Positions 9,162-17,800 are shown, numbered from the stretch's first letter. The stretch is DNA of 64,000 bases from Rhodospirillaceae bacterium (GCA_008012315.1 SSEL01000009.1:124001-188000); one strand, 5' to 3'. Translations and numbers: made by a program. Notes: generated by a model not told the origin, from the sequence alone.

Positions 9162-10565
9162 ATGGCGGAAGACAGTTTCGACGTGGTGGTGATCGGTGGC
9201 GGGCCGGGCGGTTATGTCTGCGCCATCAAGGCGGCACAGCTCGGCCTCAAGACCGCTTGCATCGAGAAGCGCGGCGCGCTTGGCGGCACCTGCCTTAATG
9301 TCGGCTGCATTCCCTCGAAGGCTCTGCTGACCTCATCGCATAAATATGCCGAGGCGGCGCATGACTTTGCAGCCCATGGCATCAAGGTCGGTAAGCTTGA
9401 CCTCGATTTGAAAACGATGATGGATCGCAAGAACAAGGTGGTTGGCGATCTCACCAAAGGCGTCGAGTTCCTCTTCAAGAAGAATAAGGTCACCTATCTG
9501 AAGGGGACCGGCAAGCTGCTGGGTGGCGGCAAGATCGAGGTCAGCGGGGAGAAGGCCCAGGCCGTTTCGGCCAAGAGCATCATCATCGCTACCGGTTCCG
9601 ATGTGACGCCGCTGCCCGGTGTCGCCATCGATGAAAAGCAGATCGTTTCCTCGACCGGCGCCTTGTCCCTGGAGAAAGTGCCGGAGCACCTAGTCGTCAT
9701 TGGCGGCGGGGTGATCGGCCTGGAGATGGGTTCGGTCTGGCTGCGCCTCGGCGCCAAGGTAACGGTGGTCGAATTCCTCGACCGGATCGTGCCGAGCATC
9801 GATACTGAAGTCAGCACCCAGTTCCAGCGCGTCCTGACCAAACAGGGCATGACCTTCAAGCTCGGCACCAAGGTGACCTCAGCGAAGAGTGCCAAAGGCA
9901 AGGTAACGCTCAGCCTGGAACCGGCCAAGGGCGGCGCCAAGGAAGAACTGGTGGCCGATGCGGTGCTGGTGGCGATCGGCCGCAAGCCCTATACCGAAGG
10001 CCTCGGCCTCGACACCGCCGGCGTGGCACTGGATGAGAAAGGCCGCATCAAGACCGATCATCACTTCCAGACCAATGTGCCCGGTATCTATGCGATCGGC
10101 GACGTCATCGCCGGCCCGATGCTGGCCCATAAGGCGGAAGAGGAAGGTGTGGCCATCGCCGAAATGCTGGCCGGCCAGGCCGGCCATGTGAATTACGAGA
10201 CGGTGCCGAATATCGTCTACACTTGGCCGGAACTGGCGAGTGTCGGCAAGAGCGAGGACGAATTGAAGGCGGCCGGTGTCGACTACAAGATCGGCAAGTT
10301 CCCCTTCCTGGCGAATTCCCGCGCCAAGGCCAATGCCGATACCGACGGCCTCGTCAAGCTCATCGCCGATGCCAAGACTGACCGCCTGCTTGGCGCCCAT
10401 GTGCTGGGGCCGGATGCCGGCACGCTTATTCATGAATGCGTCATGGCGATGGAATTCCACGCCTCGGCAGAAGATGTCGCCCGCGCCTTCCATGGCCACC
10501 CGACTTTCAATGAAGCTATCAAGGAAGCGGCTCTGGCGATTTTCAGCAAGGCCATTCATATCTGA
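9162..10565 (+). CDS. lpd: Dihydrolipoamide dehydrogenase (E3)
   Basis: This flavoprotein reoxidises the lipoyl groups of SucB with NAD+. It has the N-terminal FAD-binding motif VVVIGGGPGGYVCA, the redox disulfide Cys44/Cys49 in GGTCLNVGCIPSK, the NAD-binding motif VIGGGVIGLEMG, and the C-terminal interface HAHPTxNE-type segment (AFHGHPTFNEAI) carrying the catalytic His-Glu pair. I chose the ATG at 9162 because AAGGAG ends 6 bases before it. ATG 9159 is only 3 bases from that site, and an in-frame TTG at 9144 has no ribosome site. The gene ends the sucA-sucB operon and is followed by a stem-loop. Confidence 0.96.
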   Translation: MAEDSFDVVVIGGGPGGYVCAIKAAQLGLKTACIEKRGALGGTCLNVGCIPSKALLTSSHKYAEAAHDFAAHGIKVGKLDLDLKTMMDRKNKVVGDLTKGVEFLFKKNKVTYLKGTGKLLGGGKIEVSGEKAQAVSAKSIIIATGSDVTPLPGVAIDEKQIVSSTGALSLEKVPEHLVVIGGGVIGLEMGSVWLRLGAKVTVVEFLDRIVPSIDTEVSTQFQRVLTKQGMTFKLGTKVTSAKSAKGKVTLSLEPAKGGAKEELVADAVLVAIGRKPYTEGLGLDTAGVALDEKGRIKTDHHFQTNVPGIYAIGDVIAGPMLAHKAEEEGVAIAEMLAGQAGHVNYETVPNIVYTWPELASVGKSEDELKAAGVDYKIGKFPFLANSRAKANADTDGLVKLIADAKTDRLLGAHVLGPDAGTLIHECVMAMEFHASAEDVARAFHGHPTFNEAIKEAALAIFSKAIHI

Positions 10566-10576
10566 TTGCGTCACGC

Positions 10577-10602
10577 GATTGCCTGATTTGCGTCAGGCAA
10601 TC
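10577..10602. terminator. Stem-loop between convergent lpd and pip
   Basis: GATTGCCTGA (10577-10586) and TCAGGCAATC (10593-10602) form a perfect 10-bp stem with a TTTGCG loop. It lies just past lpd and overlaps the pip stop codon. There is no clear T-run on either side, so termination is inferred from position between convergent genes. Confidence 0.6.
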
Positions 10603-11569
10603 AGCTGCGTTGTGGCTGCGCGAAGCGATCCGTGGCGGCAATGATGGCATCTTCCATACCCGGATCGCTCACCGAATGGCCGGCTGGTGAAATGATCACA
10701 AGTTCTGCGTCGCGCCAGACCCTGGCCAATTGCCAGGCCGTCACCAGCGGCGCGCCGAGATCGAGACGTCCCTGAATCAGGATGCCTGGAATACCGGCCA
10801 GGCGGCTTGCCTCTTTCAGCAGAATTCCTTCTTCCAGCCAAGCGGCATGGCGAAAGTAATGCGTCACGATGCGGGCCCGCGCGAGCCGGAACTGCGGGTC
10901 CGACCAGCTCGCTGGCGGTTTCGCACGAGGATCGATGGACAGCGAGGCGGCCTCCCAGTCGTGCCAGTCCCGGGCGGCCTTGGCTCGAATAGCAGGATCG
11001 GCATCATTGAGCAGGCGATGATAGGCGGTCACCAGATCGTCCGCTCGCTCGCTTGCTGGCACACCGTCTTGAAAGTGTTCCCATTCTTCCGGGTAAAGTG
11101 GCGCGATACCGCGATAGAGCCAGTCGATCTCGCTCCGGCGTGTCGTCGTCACACCGGCAAGAATGAGGGCTCTTACTTGGACGGGAAGTTGTTCCGCGTA
11201 AGCAAGGGCCAAAGTGCTGCCCCAGGAAACGCCAAATACCAACCAGCGATCGACCTTCAGATGATGGCGCAGGCATAGGATGTCCCGCACCAAGTGATGC
11301 GTGGTGTTGCACGACAGATCGGTCTCGGGTTCGCCCGCATGTGGCAGGCTGCGACCGCAACCACGTTGATCGAAGAGGATAATCCGATAGGCCGTCGGAT
11401 CGAAGAAACGCCGCGCCGTGTCGGTGCAGCCGGAACCTGGTCCGCCATGCAGATAGAGGACCGGATGGCCATCCGGATTGCCGCAAGTCTCCCAATAGAT
11501 TTGCTGATCGTCACCAACCGCGAGAAAGCCGGAATCGTAGGGGGCGATTGGCGGATATAGCTTTGGCAT
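10601..11569 (-). CDS. pip: Proline iminopeptidase (S33 alpha/beta hydrolase)
   Basis: Pip removes N-terminal proline from peptides in the cytoplasm. The 322-residue product has YLHGGPGSGC (oxyanion region typical of S33), FDQRGCGRS, the nucleophile Ser in FGVSWGSTLAL, an acid in IQGRLDLGAP and His in SPAGHSVSDP. The start MPKLYPPIAPYDSG is typical of the family. The ribosome site GGTGAG lies 3 bases before the ATG and is buried in a perfect 8-bp hairpin, which suggests control of translation. The gene is convergent with lpd and upstream transcription would come from the betC direction. Confidence 0.92.
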   Translation of the reverse strand: MPKLYPPIAPYDSGFLAVGDDQQIYWETCGNPDGHPVLYLHGGPGSGCTDTARRFFDPTAYRIILFDQRGCGRSLPHAGEPETDLSCNTTHHLVRDILCLRHHLKVDRWLVFGVSWGSTLALAYAEQLPVQVRALILAGVTTTRRSEIDWLYRGIAPLYPEEWEHFQDGVPASERADDLVTAYHRLLNDADPAIRAKAARDWHDWEAASLSIDPRAKPPASWSDPQFRLARARIVTHYFRHAAWLEEGILLKEASRLAGIPGILIQGRLDLGAPLVTAWQLARVWRDAELVIISPAGHSVSDPGMEDAIIAATDRFAQPQRS

Positions 11570-11572
11570 TAA

Positions 11573-11598
11573 CTCACCATCGGCATGCAGATGGTGAG
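11573..11598 (-). promoter_or_regulatory. Hairpin sequestering the pip ribosome-binding site
   Basis: On the minus-strand mRNA, CTCACCAT pairs perfectly with ATGGTGAG across a 10-base loop. The 3' arm contains the GGTGAG ribosome site of pip, and the ATG follows 3 bases later. The same arm also holds a mini open frame, ATG GTG AGT TAA, whose stop overlaps the pip start as TAATG. Translational control (RNA thermometer, coupling or protein binding) is inferred. Confidence 0.5.
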
Positions 11599-11639
11599 CT
11601 AATCGTGAAAGGCCGGCTGCAGCCAGCCTATAGAACGAC

Positions 11640-11666
11640 AGTCGCCGGCAGCCTCAGCCGGCGACT
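11640..11666 (-). terminator. Stem-loop downstream of betC
   Basis: AGTCGCCGGC (11640-11649) and GCCGGCGACT (11657-11666) make a perfect 10-bp GC-rich stem with a 7-base loop, 17 bases beyond the betC stop. Only a weak T-rich stretch follows on the minus strand. A terminator is the likely role. Confidence 0.6.
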
Positions 11667-11682
11667 GCCTTCCGTGATTTGC

Positions 11683-13221
11683 TTACTCCGCCGCCTTTGG
11701 CATCTCCACATGGGGCAGGCGCGAGCGATATTCGAGATCGTCCAGTACCAGATGGTTGCGCATATAGCTGGTGCTGGCATCGCGCAGCGGCTGATGGTCC
11801 CAACTCGTATGCTTGCCCTGCGACAGCGCCTGATAGACCAGGCGGCGGCGCTGCTGGCTGGCGAGAACCTGTGCATGGAGCGCCGGGACATCCCAGCGCT
11901 GGGCCGCTTCGGCGCGGAAGTCGCTCAGGATCCTGGTATGGGCGGGATCGGCGGCGAGATTGGTTTTCTCCAGCGGATCGGCGGACAGGTCGAACAACTG
12001 ATCCGGATCGGGTGTCGAGCAGACATATTTCCATTGGCCGCGCCGGATCATCAGCACGGGTGCAATGGCACCTTCGCCGCAATATTCGCCGATCACTTCG
12101 TCATGGCCGCCGCTCCGGTTGAGATGCGGCAGCAGCGACCGGCCGTCGATCGGGGCGGCCGGCGCGAACTTGCCGCCATCGGCGGCAATCTCCGCCAGGG
12201 TTGGCAGCAGATCGATCGATGAGGTCGCGGCACTGACACGGCCGCTCTGGAACATGCCGGGGGCCGAGACGATCAGCGGGATGCGGCAGGAATCCTGGAA
12301 CCAGCTCATCTTGTACCAGAGGCCGCGCTCGCCCAGCATATCGCCGTGATCGGCGGTGAAAACGACGATGGTGTTCTGATCGAGGCCGGTTTCCTTCAGC
12401 GCCTGCATCAGGATGCCGACCTGGCTGTCGATATAGGTGATATTGGCGAAATAGGCATGACGGGCGCGGCGCACATGCTCGTCGTGGATCACATAGGCCT
12501 CCATGTCGGAGACATGGCGCAGCCGCGCCGAATGCGGATCGAGCGGCACATCCTCGCGCCGCACCAGCGGCAGGGGGATGTCGTCCTCACGGTAGCGCGC
12601 CATCAGTTCCGGCTGGGCGGCATAGGGGTCGTGCGGATGGGTCCAGGAGACGGTCAGGCAGAAGGGCCGTTCATCGGCGCTGCGCGCCATGTCGTAGAGA
12701 TGGCGGCGCGCCGTATAGGTAACCTCGTCATCGAAATCGAGCTGGTTCGACCGCACGGCGGGCCCCGCCTGCAGGACCGAGAGCATGTTATGATACCAGC
12801 TCGGCCGCACATCGAAATGTTCCCAATCGGGGGTCCAACCGTAATCAGCGGGATAGATGTCGGTGGTCAGCCGTTCCTCGAAGCCATGCAACTGGTCGGG
12901 GCCGCAGAAATGCATCTTGCCGGTCAAGGTGGTGCGATAACCGGCGGCACGGAGATAATGGGCGAAGGTCGGGACGTCGCTGCTGAAATCCGCGGCATTG
13001 TCGAAGGCGCCGATCCGCTTCGGCAGGGCGCCGGCCATCATGGTGAAGCGCGACGGCGCACAAAGCGGGGCATTGGTGTAGAAGCTGTCGAAGGTGACGC
13101 CCTTCTCGGCGAGCGCCGAGAGATGCGGCGCCTGCACCACCTTATGGCCATAGGCCGGCAGATAACTGGCGGCGAGCTGGTCCGCCATGAGGAAAAGAAT
13201 GTTCGGTTTGCGTGTTGCCAT
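11683..13221 (-). CDS. betC: Choline-sulfatase
   Basis: BetC hydrolyses choline-O-sulfate to choline and sulfate, feeding glycine betaine synthesis or carbon and sulfur use. The 512-residue product has NILFLMADQLAASYLPAYG at the N-terminus (metal-binding Asp), the sulfatase signature LCAPSRF whose Cys becomes formylglycine, TGKMHFCGPDQLHGFE, and FTADHGDMLGERG (metal-binding Asp-His). MSWFQDSCRIPLIV is typical of BetC. I placed the start at 13221 (MATRKPNIL) because GGGAGAA lies 9 bases upstream; a longer frame to 13305 has a low-complexity head and no ribosome site. The adjacent divergent LysR regulator supports the substrate call. No betABI genes lie in the window. Confidence 0.93.
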   Translation of the reverse strand: MATRKPNILFLMADQLAASYLPAYGHKVVQAPHLSALAEKGVTFDSFYTNAPLCAPSRFTMMAGALPKRIGAFDNAADFSSDVPTFAHYLRAAGYRTTLTGKMHFCGPDQLHGFEERLTTDIYPADYGWTPDWEHFDVRPSWYHNMLSVLQAGPAVRSNQLDFDDEVTYTARRHLYDMARSADERPFCLTVSWTHPHDPYAAQPELMARYREDDIPLPLVRREDVPLDPHSARLRHVSDMEAYVIHDEHVRRARHAYFANITYIDSQVGILMQALKETGLDQNTIVVFTADHGDMLGERGLWYKMSWFQDSCRIPLIVSAPGMFQSGRVSAATSSIDLLPTLAEIAADGGKFAPAAPIDGRSLLPHLNRSGGHDEVIGEYCGEGAIAPVLMIRRGQWKYVCSTPDPDQLFDLSADPLEKTNLAADPAHTRILSDFRAEAAQRWDVPALHAQVLASQQRRRLVYQALSQGKHTSWDHQPLRDASTSYMRNHLVLDDLEYRSRLPHVEMPKAAE

Positions 13222-13354
13222 GATGGCGGCTTCTCCCAACTGATCCGGCCCTCGGCCCCGCTTATATCCGCGATTTGGGGGCGCTTTACCGGTTTCCTGC
13301 GACAAAGCCTTAATTTATGCTGGAAAGCATCGGTCCGGAACGCGGCCAAGCGAT

Positions 13355-14302
13355 ATGAGTGATATAAGTAAAACAAATATCCCAGGTGGCCTGCCGCCCT
13401 TGGCCGCTTTGCCGGCTTTCGAGGCGGCGGCCCGTTTCGGCAGCTTCAGCAAGGCGGCCCAGCATCTCGGCACCTCGCAACCGGCCATCAGCCAGCAGAT
13501 CCGGCAACTGGAAGCGGCACTGGGCCAGAAACTGTTCCAGCGGCGCTCGCAAGGTGTCGCGCTGACCTCCGCGGGGGAGGAGCTCCGGCAGGCGGTGGAA
13601 ACCGGCTTCCAAGCCTTGCGCCAGGTGACGCAAGCACTGCGGCAGCCGGTGACTCGCGCCGAAATCACCGTCGCGACCGATTTCGCTTTCGCGGCCTATT
13701 GGCTGTTGCCGCGCCTGGAGCGCTTCAAGGCGGTGATGCCGGCGGTCGATGTGCGGATCCTGACGGCCCAGCATGTCCACGACCTGGGGAGCGCCAGCGC
13801 GGATATCGCGATTCTGTTCGGCAAGGCCCCGGCCGCTGGCCGCCGCAATCGCGGCAAGCTTCTTTTCGCGGAAAAGGTTTATCCGGTCTGCGCGCCGACT
13901 TATGGCTGCGGGCCGTTGCGCGGCAAGCCCGACTGGATGGCCGAGGCGGTCCTGCTGCATCTCGACGACATGCCGGCGCCGTCCTCGCCGGACCGCCGCA
14001 GCGAGCGCTGGTTCACCTGGGCCGATTGGCTGCGGGAAGCGCAGTGCGATGAAAAACTGCGCGGCCGGCAACTGCGCTTCAACAATTACACATTGGTGCT
14101 GCAGGCGGCGATCGCCGGCCAGGGACTCGCCTTGGGCTGGGCGCCTTTGGTGGAGCCACTCATCGCGGCGGGGCAACTGCGCCGCGCCCATCATCATGTC
14201 AGCCAATCGCCGCGCGGCTATTTTCTCTCCCGCACCGACCAGCAGAATCCATCGACCGATGCCTTCATCGACTGGCTGCAGCGGGAAGCGGCGGCGCGCT
14301 AG
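13355..14302 (+). CDS. LysR-family regulator of choline-sulfate use
   Basis: The 315-residue product is a standard LysR activator. A winged helix-turn-helix lies at about residues 20-80 (GSFSKAAQHLGTSQPAISQQ, then RQLEAALGQKLFQRR), followed by a periplasmic-binding-fold effector domain. It is transcribed divergently from betC with about 130 bases between the starts, the usual arrangement for a LysR gene and its target, and matches the choline-sulfate regulator type linked to betC. Choline or choline sulfate is the likely inducer by analogy. Its TAG stop lies inside the outer arm of the palindromic repeat at 14299-14435. Confidence 0.85.
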   Translation: MSDISKTNIPGGLPPLAALPAFEAAARFGSFSKAAQHLGTSQPAISQQIRQLEAALGQKLFQRRSQGVALTSAGEELRQAVETGFQALRQVTQALRQPVTRAEITVATDFAFAAYWLLPRLERFKAVMPAVDVRILTAQHVHDLGSASADIAILFGKAPAAGRRNRGKLLFAEKVYPVCAPTYGCGPLRGKPDWMAEAVLLHLDDMPAPSSPDRRSERWFTWADWLREAQCDEKLRGRQLRFNNYTLVLQAAIAGQGLALGWAPLVEPLIAAGQLRRAHHHVSQSPRGYFLSRTDQQNPSTDAFIDWLQREAAAR

Positions 14303-14435
14303 AGCGCGATCGTCTTTGATGGCTGCCTTATGCTTCCATCAAAGACGTGAATCGCCCTCTATCTTATGGATGAGAGGCGGATTCACGTTTTAGACAAATC
14401 GCCAAGCGATTCCGTCTAAAACGATCCGGCTCTAG
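14299..14435. repeat. Composite palindromic repeat, copy 1
   Basis: An outer imperfect inverted repeat (CTAGAGC at 14299 against GCTCTAG ending at 14435, with GATCG/CGATC inside) encloses three hairpins. They are CGTCTTTGATGG (14311-14322) with CCATCAAAGACG (14336-14347), GTGAATC..CCCTCT (14347-14360) with AGAGG..GATTCAC (14373-14386), and GTTTTAGAC (14387-14395) with GTCTAAAAC (14414-14422) around an AATCG/CGATT apex. The segment from about 14351 to 14434 matches the copy at 57151-57237. The outer arms contain the stop codons of both flanking convergent genes. Confidence 0.75.
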
Positions 14436-14917
14436 TCACGGCTGAGTGGCAGGGTCATCCAGTCGAGTTCCTCGATCATCTCGCCGCCGATCCGGTGATA
14501 GAAATCATAGGCCAGGTGATTGGGCTTGAAGACCGACCAGATCAGCCGCGTGGCGCCGCGCCGGCGGGCGAGATCGCCGGCGGCCTGCATCAACCCCTTG
14601 CCGACACCGTGGCGGCGGCCGGCCGGCTCCACCCAAAGGTCGATCACCATCAGCTCGCGACAGGCAAGGTCGCTATTGTAACTGGGACAATGCAGCAGAT
14701 AGCCGACCGCCTCGTCGTTCAACACCGCCAGGAAACCGCCGAAAGCCGGATCCGGCCCAAAGCCATCTTGCAGATAGCGCGCGCGGTTGAATTGATAGTC
14801 GTCGGTATCGCCGAGCGCTTCCAGGTAGTGCCGGAAGTTCAGCGACATGGCGCAGACGGCATCGGCATCGGCCGCCGTGATCGGCCTGATATGAAGTTGT
14901 GTCGGCTTCTCCGACAT
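14432..14917 (-). CDS. GNAT-family N-acetyltransferase
   Basis: The 161-residue product has the GNAT fold. It begins with LHIRPITAADADAVCAM, has the beta-4 strand ELMVIDLWVEP, and carries the acetyl-CoA pyrophosphate loop GRRHGVGKGLMQAAG (Q/RxxGxG/A type). WSVFKPNHLAYDFYHRIGGE near the end is the usual C-terminal GNAT segment. The substrate cannot be told from sequence. I chose ATG 14917 (MSEKPTQL) because AGGGAG lies 6 bases upstream; the frame stays open to 15010. Its TAG stop lies in the right outer arm of the palindromic repeat. Confidence 0.85.
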   Translation of the reverse strand: MSEKPTQLHIRPITAADADAVCAMSLNFRHYLEALGDTDDYQFNRARYLQDGFGPDPAFGGFLAVLNDEAVGYLLHCPSYNSDLACRELMVIDLWVEPAGRRHGVGKGLMQAAGDLARRRGATRLIWSVFKPNHLAYDFYHRIGGEMIEELDWMTLPLSRD

Positions 14918-14991
14918 TTCATGCTCCCTGACAGTGTCTTTCATTGGGGATAGGATCGTCCCCACGATAATTTGCGCCTGATATTCTGCAA

Positions 14992-15990
14992 ATGGCGGCA
15001 GCTTTGTCATTCATGAAACGACCTACGATGTGGGGGCTTGCAATCGGCATCGCCCTTCTGGTCGCCGTCTTTGCGCAGCATGATCCCGGCGCGATCTTCG
15101 CTGCGGTCATCGGCATCGGCTGGGGTGCCTTCGCCATCCTTCCCTGGCGCATCGCTTCGATCTTCAGCAGTGCGGCAGGTTGGGCCTGCCTCTATCGCCG
15201 CGCCGAACGATTGCCTTACTTGCATCTGGTGCAGGGACGCTGGATCAGCGAGGCCGTCAATCACCTGCTCCCCATGGCGCAGATCGGCGGCAATGTGGTC
15301 CGTGGCCGGCTGGCCTATCGGGCAGCGCGATCGCGTCGACCCGGCCTCACCGGCACTGCCGTCGCGGCGATCCTGATTGTCGATATCACTGGCGCCTTGG
15401 CGGCACGGGTGATTCTGGTAGCGGCCGGCTTCCTGCTGCTATGGCAACGGCAGATACTTGGTTTCGCCGGAGCGATGCTCGGCATCGGACTGTCCGTGGT
15501 GCCGCTACTTTTCCTGCTGGCGATCCAGCACCGCCGCCTGCTGTCGGGCGCGGCAGGGTTGTTGCACCGGCCGAAATGGCATCGGCTGCTGCAAGCGGTC
15601 GAGGCCACGGCACAGGATCTGGCAACGCATCTCGTCGCACTCTATCGCCGATGGGTCGCGATGACGCTGGACATCGCCTGGCATGTGATCGCCGGGCTTT
15701 TCCGGGTCGGCGAGACCTGGACGATCCTGCTGCTGCTCGGCCACCCGGTTTCCATTGTCGAGGCGCTGCTGATCGAGGTGATGGCCAGCACGGTGCGCGC
15801 ACTGGCTTTCCTCATTCCCGGCGGGCTCGGCGCCCAGGAAGGCGGCTTTCTGTTGATCTGCCATCTGCTTGGCGTCGCCCCGATCCTGGCCCTGGCCCTG
15901 GCGGTGACGAAGCGGGCGCGCGATGCGGCTTTGGGCCTGCCGGCTTTGCTGGATTGGCTGATTCTGGAACGCCGGATTCGAACTGGCTAG
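14992..15990 (+). CDS. UPF0104/HpnL-type polytopic membrane protein (LPG synthase TM-like)
   Basis: The 332-residue product is very hydrophobic, with about 7-8 predicted membrane segments, for example MWGLAIGIALLVAVFA and residues around ILIVDITGALAARVIL. Conserved polar blocks SEAVNHLLPMAQIGGNVVRG and LAFLIPGGLGAQEGGFL match the membrane domain shared by lysylphosphatidylglycerol synthases and UPF0104/HpnL proteins. No soluble aminoacyl-transferase domain is present. A role in lipid or hopanoid handling is inferred from the family only. Its stop overlaps the xerC stop by 4 bases. ATG 15013 is an alternative start. Confidence 0.75.
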   Translation: MAAALSFMKRPTMWGLAIGIALLVAVFAQHDPGAIFAAVIGIGWGAFAILPWRIASIFSSAAGWACLYRRAERLPYLHLVQGRWISEAVNHLLPMAQIGGNVVRGRLAYRAARSRRPGLTGTAVAAILIVDITGALAARVILVAAGFLLLWQRQILGFAGAMLGIGLSVVPLLFLLAIQHRRLLSGAAGLLHRPKWHRLLQAVEATAQDLATHLVALYRRWVAMTLDIAWHVIAGLFRVGETWTILLLLGHPVSIVEALLIEVMASTVRALAFLIPGGLGAQEGGFLLICHLLGVAPILALALAVTKRARDAALGLPALLDWLILERRIRTG

Positions 15991-16973
15991 CTTTTCGCGC
16001 GTGGATGCGCGGCGTTGTAAACCGCCATCAATTGCGCCGCATCCACCTCGGTATAACGCTGCGTGGTGGAGAGCGAGGCATGGCCGAGCAATTCCTGGAT
16101 CGCGCGCAGATCGCCGCCGCCGGCCAGCAAATGGGTGGCAAAGGAATGCCGCAAGGCATGCGGCGTGGCGGTTTCCGGCAGGCCGAGTGCGGCGCGCAAA
16201 TGCTGCATCGCCCGTTGGATCAGCCGTGGATTGAGCACATCGCCGCGCGCGCCGACAAAAAGCGGATCGCCCGCGCCGCCGCCATAGGGACAGGCGGCGA
16301 GGTAATCGCGAATCGCGTCGCTGACCACCGGCAGGATCGGCACCACGCGCTCCTTGCGGCCCTTGCCGAGGATACGCAGCAAGCCCACACCGTCCTGCGC
16401 CGGCACATCGCCACGGGTGAGGGAGAGCGCTTCGCTGATGCGCAGGCCGCAGCCATAGAGCAGTGTGAGGACGGCGATATCGCGCTTGCCGATCCAGCTT
16501 TCATGTTGCTGGTCGCCGATGGCGGAGACAGCTTCCATCGCTTCCGGAGCGGTCAAGGGCTTGGGTAGGCTGCGCGGCAATTTGGGCGTGCGCAAGGCGG
16601 TCAGGCTGGTCTGGTCGATCAGGCCGCGCTTGATGGCCAGCCGGTAGAAGCTTTTGACCGCGCTCAAGGCCCGGGCCGTGGAACTGGCCTGCAAGCCGCG
16701 CGTCGACCGCCGGGCCATCCAGGCGCGAAAATCGGCGCGGCCAAGCGCTGCGATCCGGGCGAGATCCGGCTGCGCGCCGAGATGGCCGGTGATGAAGCCG
16801 AGAAAATCGGCGAAGTCGCGGCGATAAGCATCCACCGTCAAATCCGCAGCGCGGCGCTCATCGCCGAGCCAGGCAAGCCAGATGGCAATGGCTTTCTTCA
16901 GGTCGGCCGCGACGTCGAAGCCCGCGGCAGCTTCCTCACCAGAGGGAACGGCGAGGTCCGATTGCCCCGCCAT
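15987..16973 (-). CDS. xerC: Tyrosine site-specific recombinase XerC
   Basis: XerC acts with XerD at dif to resolve chromosome dimers. The 328-residue product has the N-terminal SAM-like core-binding domain (TVDAYRRDFADFLGFI) and the catalytic domain with Arg in CGLRISEALSL, Lys in LGKGRKERVVP, His-x-x-Arg in HALRHSFATHLL, His in LGHASLSTTQRY and the Tyr nucleophile in the same block. The frame extends far upstream only as an out-of-frame shadow of the DUF484 gene. I chose MAGQSDL at 16973; MAGPAASL at 17021 is possible and would overlap DUF484. The DUF484 neighbour supports xerC over xerD. Confidence 0.9.
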   Translation of the reverse strand: MAGQSDLAVPSGEEAAAGFDVAADLKKAIAIWLAWLGDERRAADLTVDAYRRDFADFLGFITGHLGAQPDLARIAALGRADFRAWMARRSTRGLQASSTARALSAVKSFYRLAIKRGLIDQTSLTALRTPKLPRSLPKPLTAPEAMEAVSAIGDQQHESWIGKRDIAVLTLLYGCGLRISEALSLTRGDVPAQDGVGLLRILGKGRKERVVPILPVVSDAIRDYLAACPYGGGAGDPLFVGARGDVLNPRLIQRAMQHLRAALGLPETATPHALRHSFATHLLAGGGDLRAIQELLGHASLSTTQRYTEVDAAQLMAVYNAAHPRAKS

Positions 16974-16996
16974 CTTCCTGTTCGCCGCCTTCTTGT

Positions 16997-17737
16997 TCAA
17001 GGATGCGGCAGGTCCAGCCATGCGCGGATTCCGAATTCGATGATCTTGCCGAGAAAGCCCAGCAATTCGGTTGCCTGGCCGGGATGGAAATAGCCGGGAT
17101 GGCGGGTGCCGAAAGCGACCAGACCATGCGGCGCGGCGGAGCTTATATGCAGGCGCAGCAGCGCATCGGACCGCACCATATCGGCGCAACCGGCGAAGAT
17201 CTCCGGATCGCCGTCGATATCGTCCCGCAGCAGGATATCGCGATTCTTGCCCATGATGCGATCGACCGCGCCGCGTTCCAGGATCAGCACGCCATCCACC
17301 GCCGGCCGGTTGAAGCTGAGATCGGTCATCTCGATGCAAAGATTGACCACATCGACATCCAGCATCAGCACCAGGTCGCCGGTGACGATTTCGATGAACT
17401 GCTCGAAGGTTTCCGCTTCCAGCAGTGCGAGCGATGCCTGATGGATGCGTTCCTGGGTGTTCAGGTTGTCCCGGCTGTTGGCGATGATCTCATCCTGGTC
17501 GGCGCGCAGCCGCGCCACATCGCGGCGCAGCTTTTCCACCATCGCCTGCTGCAGATCGACCACCGTTCCGCCCTGATGGCGCGCGGGCGCATCCTGCAGA
17601 TCCAGCAATTCCGGATGCCGCAGCAGGAAATCGGGATGCCGCCGCAGATAGGCGATGACCTGCGCCGCCGTCGGCAAATTGCCGGCGGCCTTCTTGGTGT
17701 TTTGGCCGCCCGCGGCCGTATCGCCCTTATCTACCAT
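16997..17737 (-). CDS. DUF484 (GAF-like) family protein
   Basis: The 246-residue product has AAQVIAYLRRHPDFLLRHPE, the DUF484 N-terminal signature, a central coiled-coil helix (VEKLRRDVARLRADQDEII) and a C-terminal GAF-like domain ending in PGYFHPGQATELLGFLGKII. The biochemical role of the family is not known; it is repeatedly found directly upstream of xerC, as here. The start ATG at 17737 has an in-frame acidic/Gly-rich lead of about 20 residues. Confidence 0.85.
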   Translation of the reverse strand: MVDKGDTAAGGQNTKKAAGNLPTAAQVIAYLRRHPDFLLRHPELLDLQDAPARHQGGTVVDLQQAMVEKLRRDVARLRADQDEIIANSRDNLNTQERIHQASLALLEAETFEQFIEIVTGDLVLMLDVDVVNLCIEMTDLSFNRPAVDGVLILERGAVDRIMGKNRDILLRDDIDGDPEIFAGCADMVRSDALLRLHISSAAPHGLVAFGTRHPGYFHPGQATELLGFLGKIIEFGIRAWLDLPHP

Positions 17738-17800
17738 AACAGGTGTCTACCATCTCGTATCGTCCGCAATCTGATCGTCACAGCATCATCATTATCATCA

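Noticed and set aside
16974-17339. N-terminal extension of XerC by 122 residues
   Set aside because: The extra residues are an out-of-phase reading of the DUF484 gene; XerC of 328 residues is normal size.
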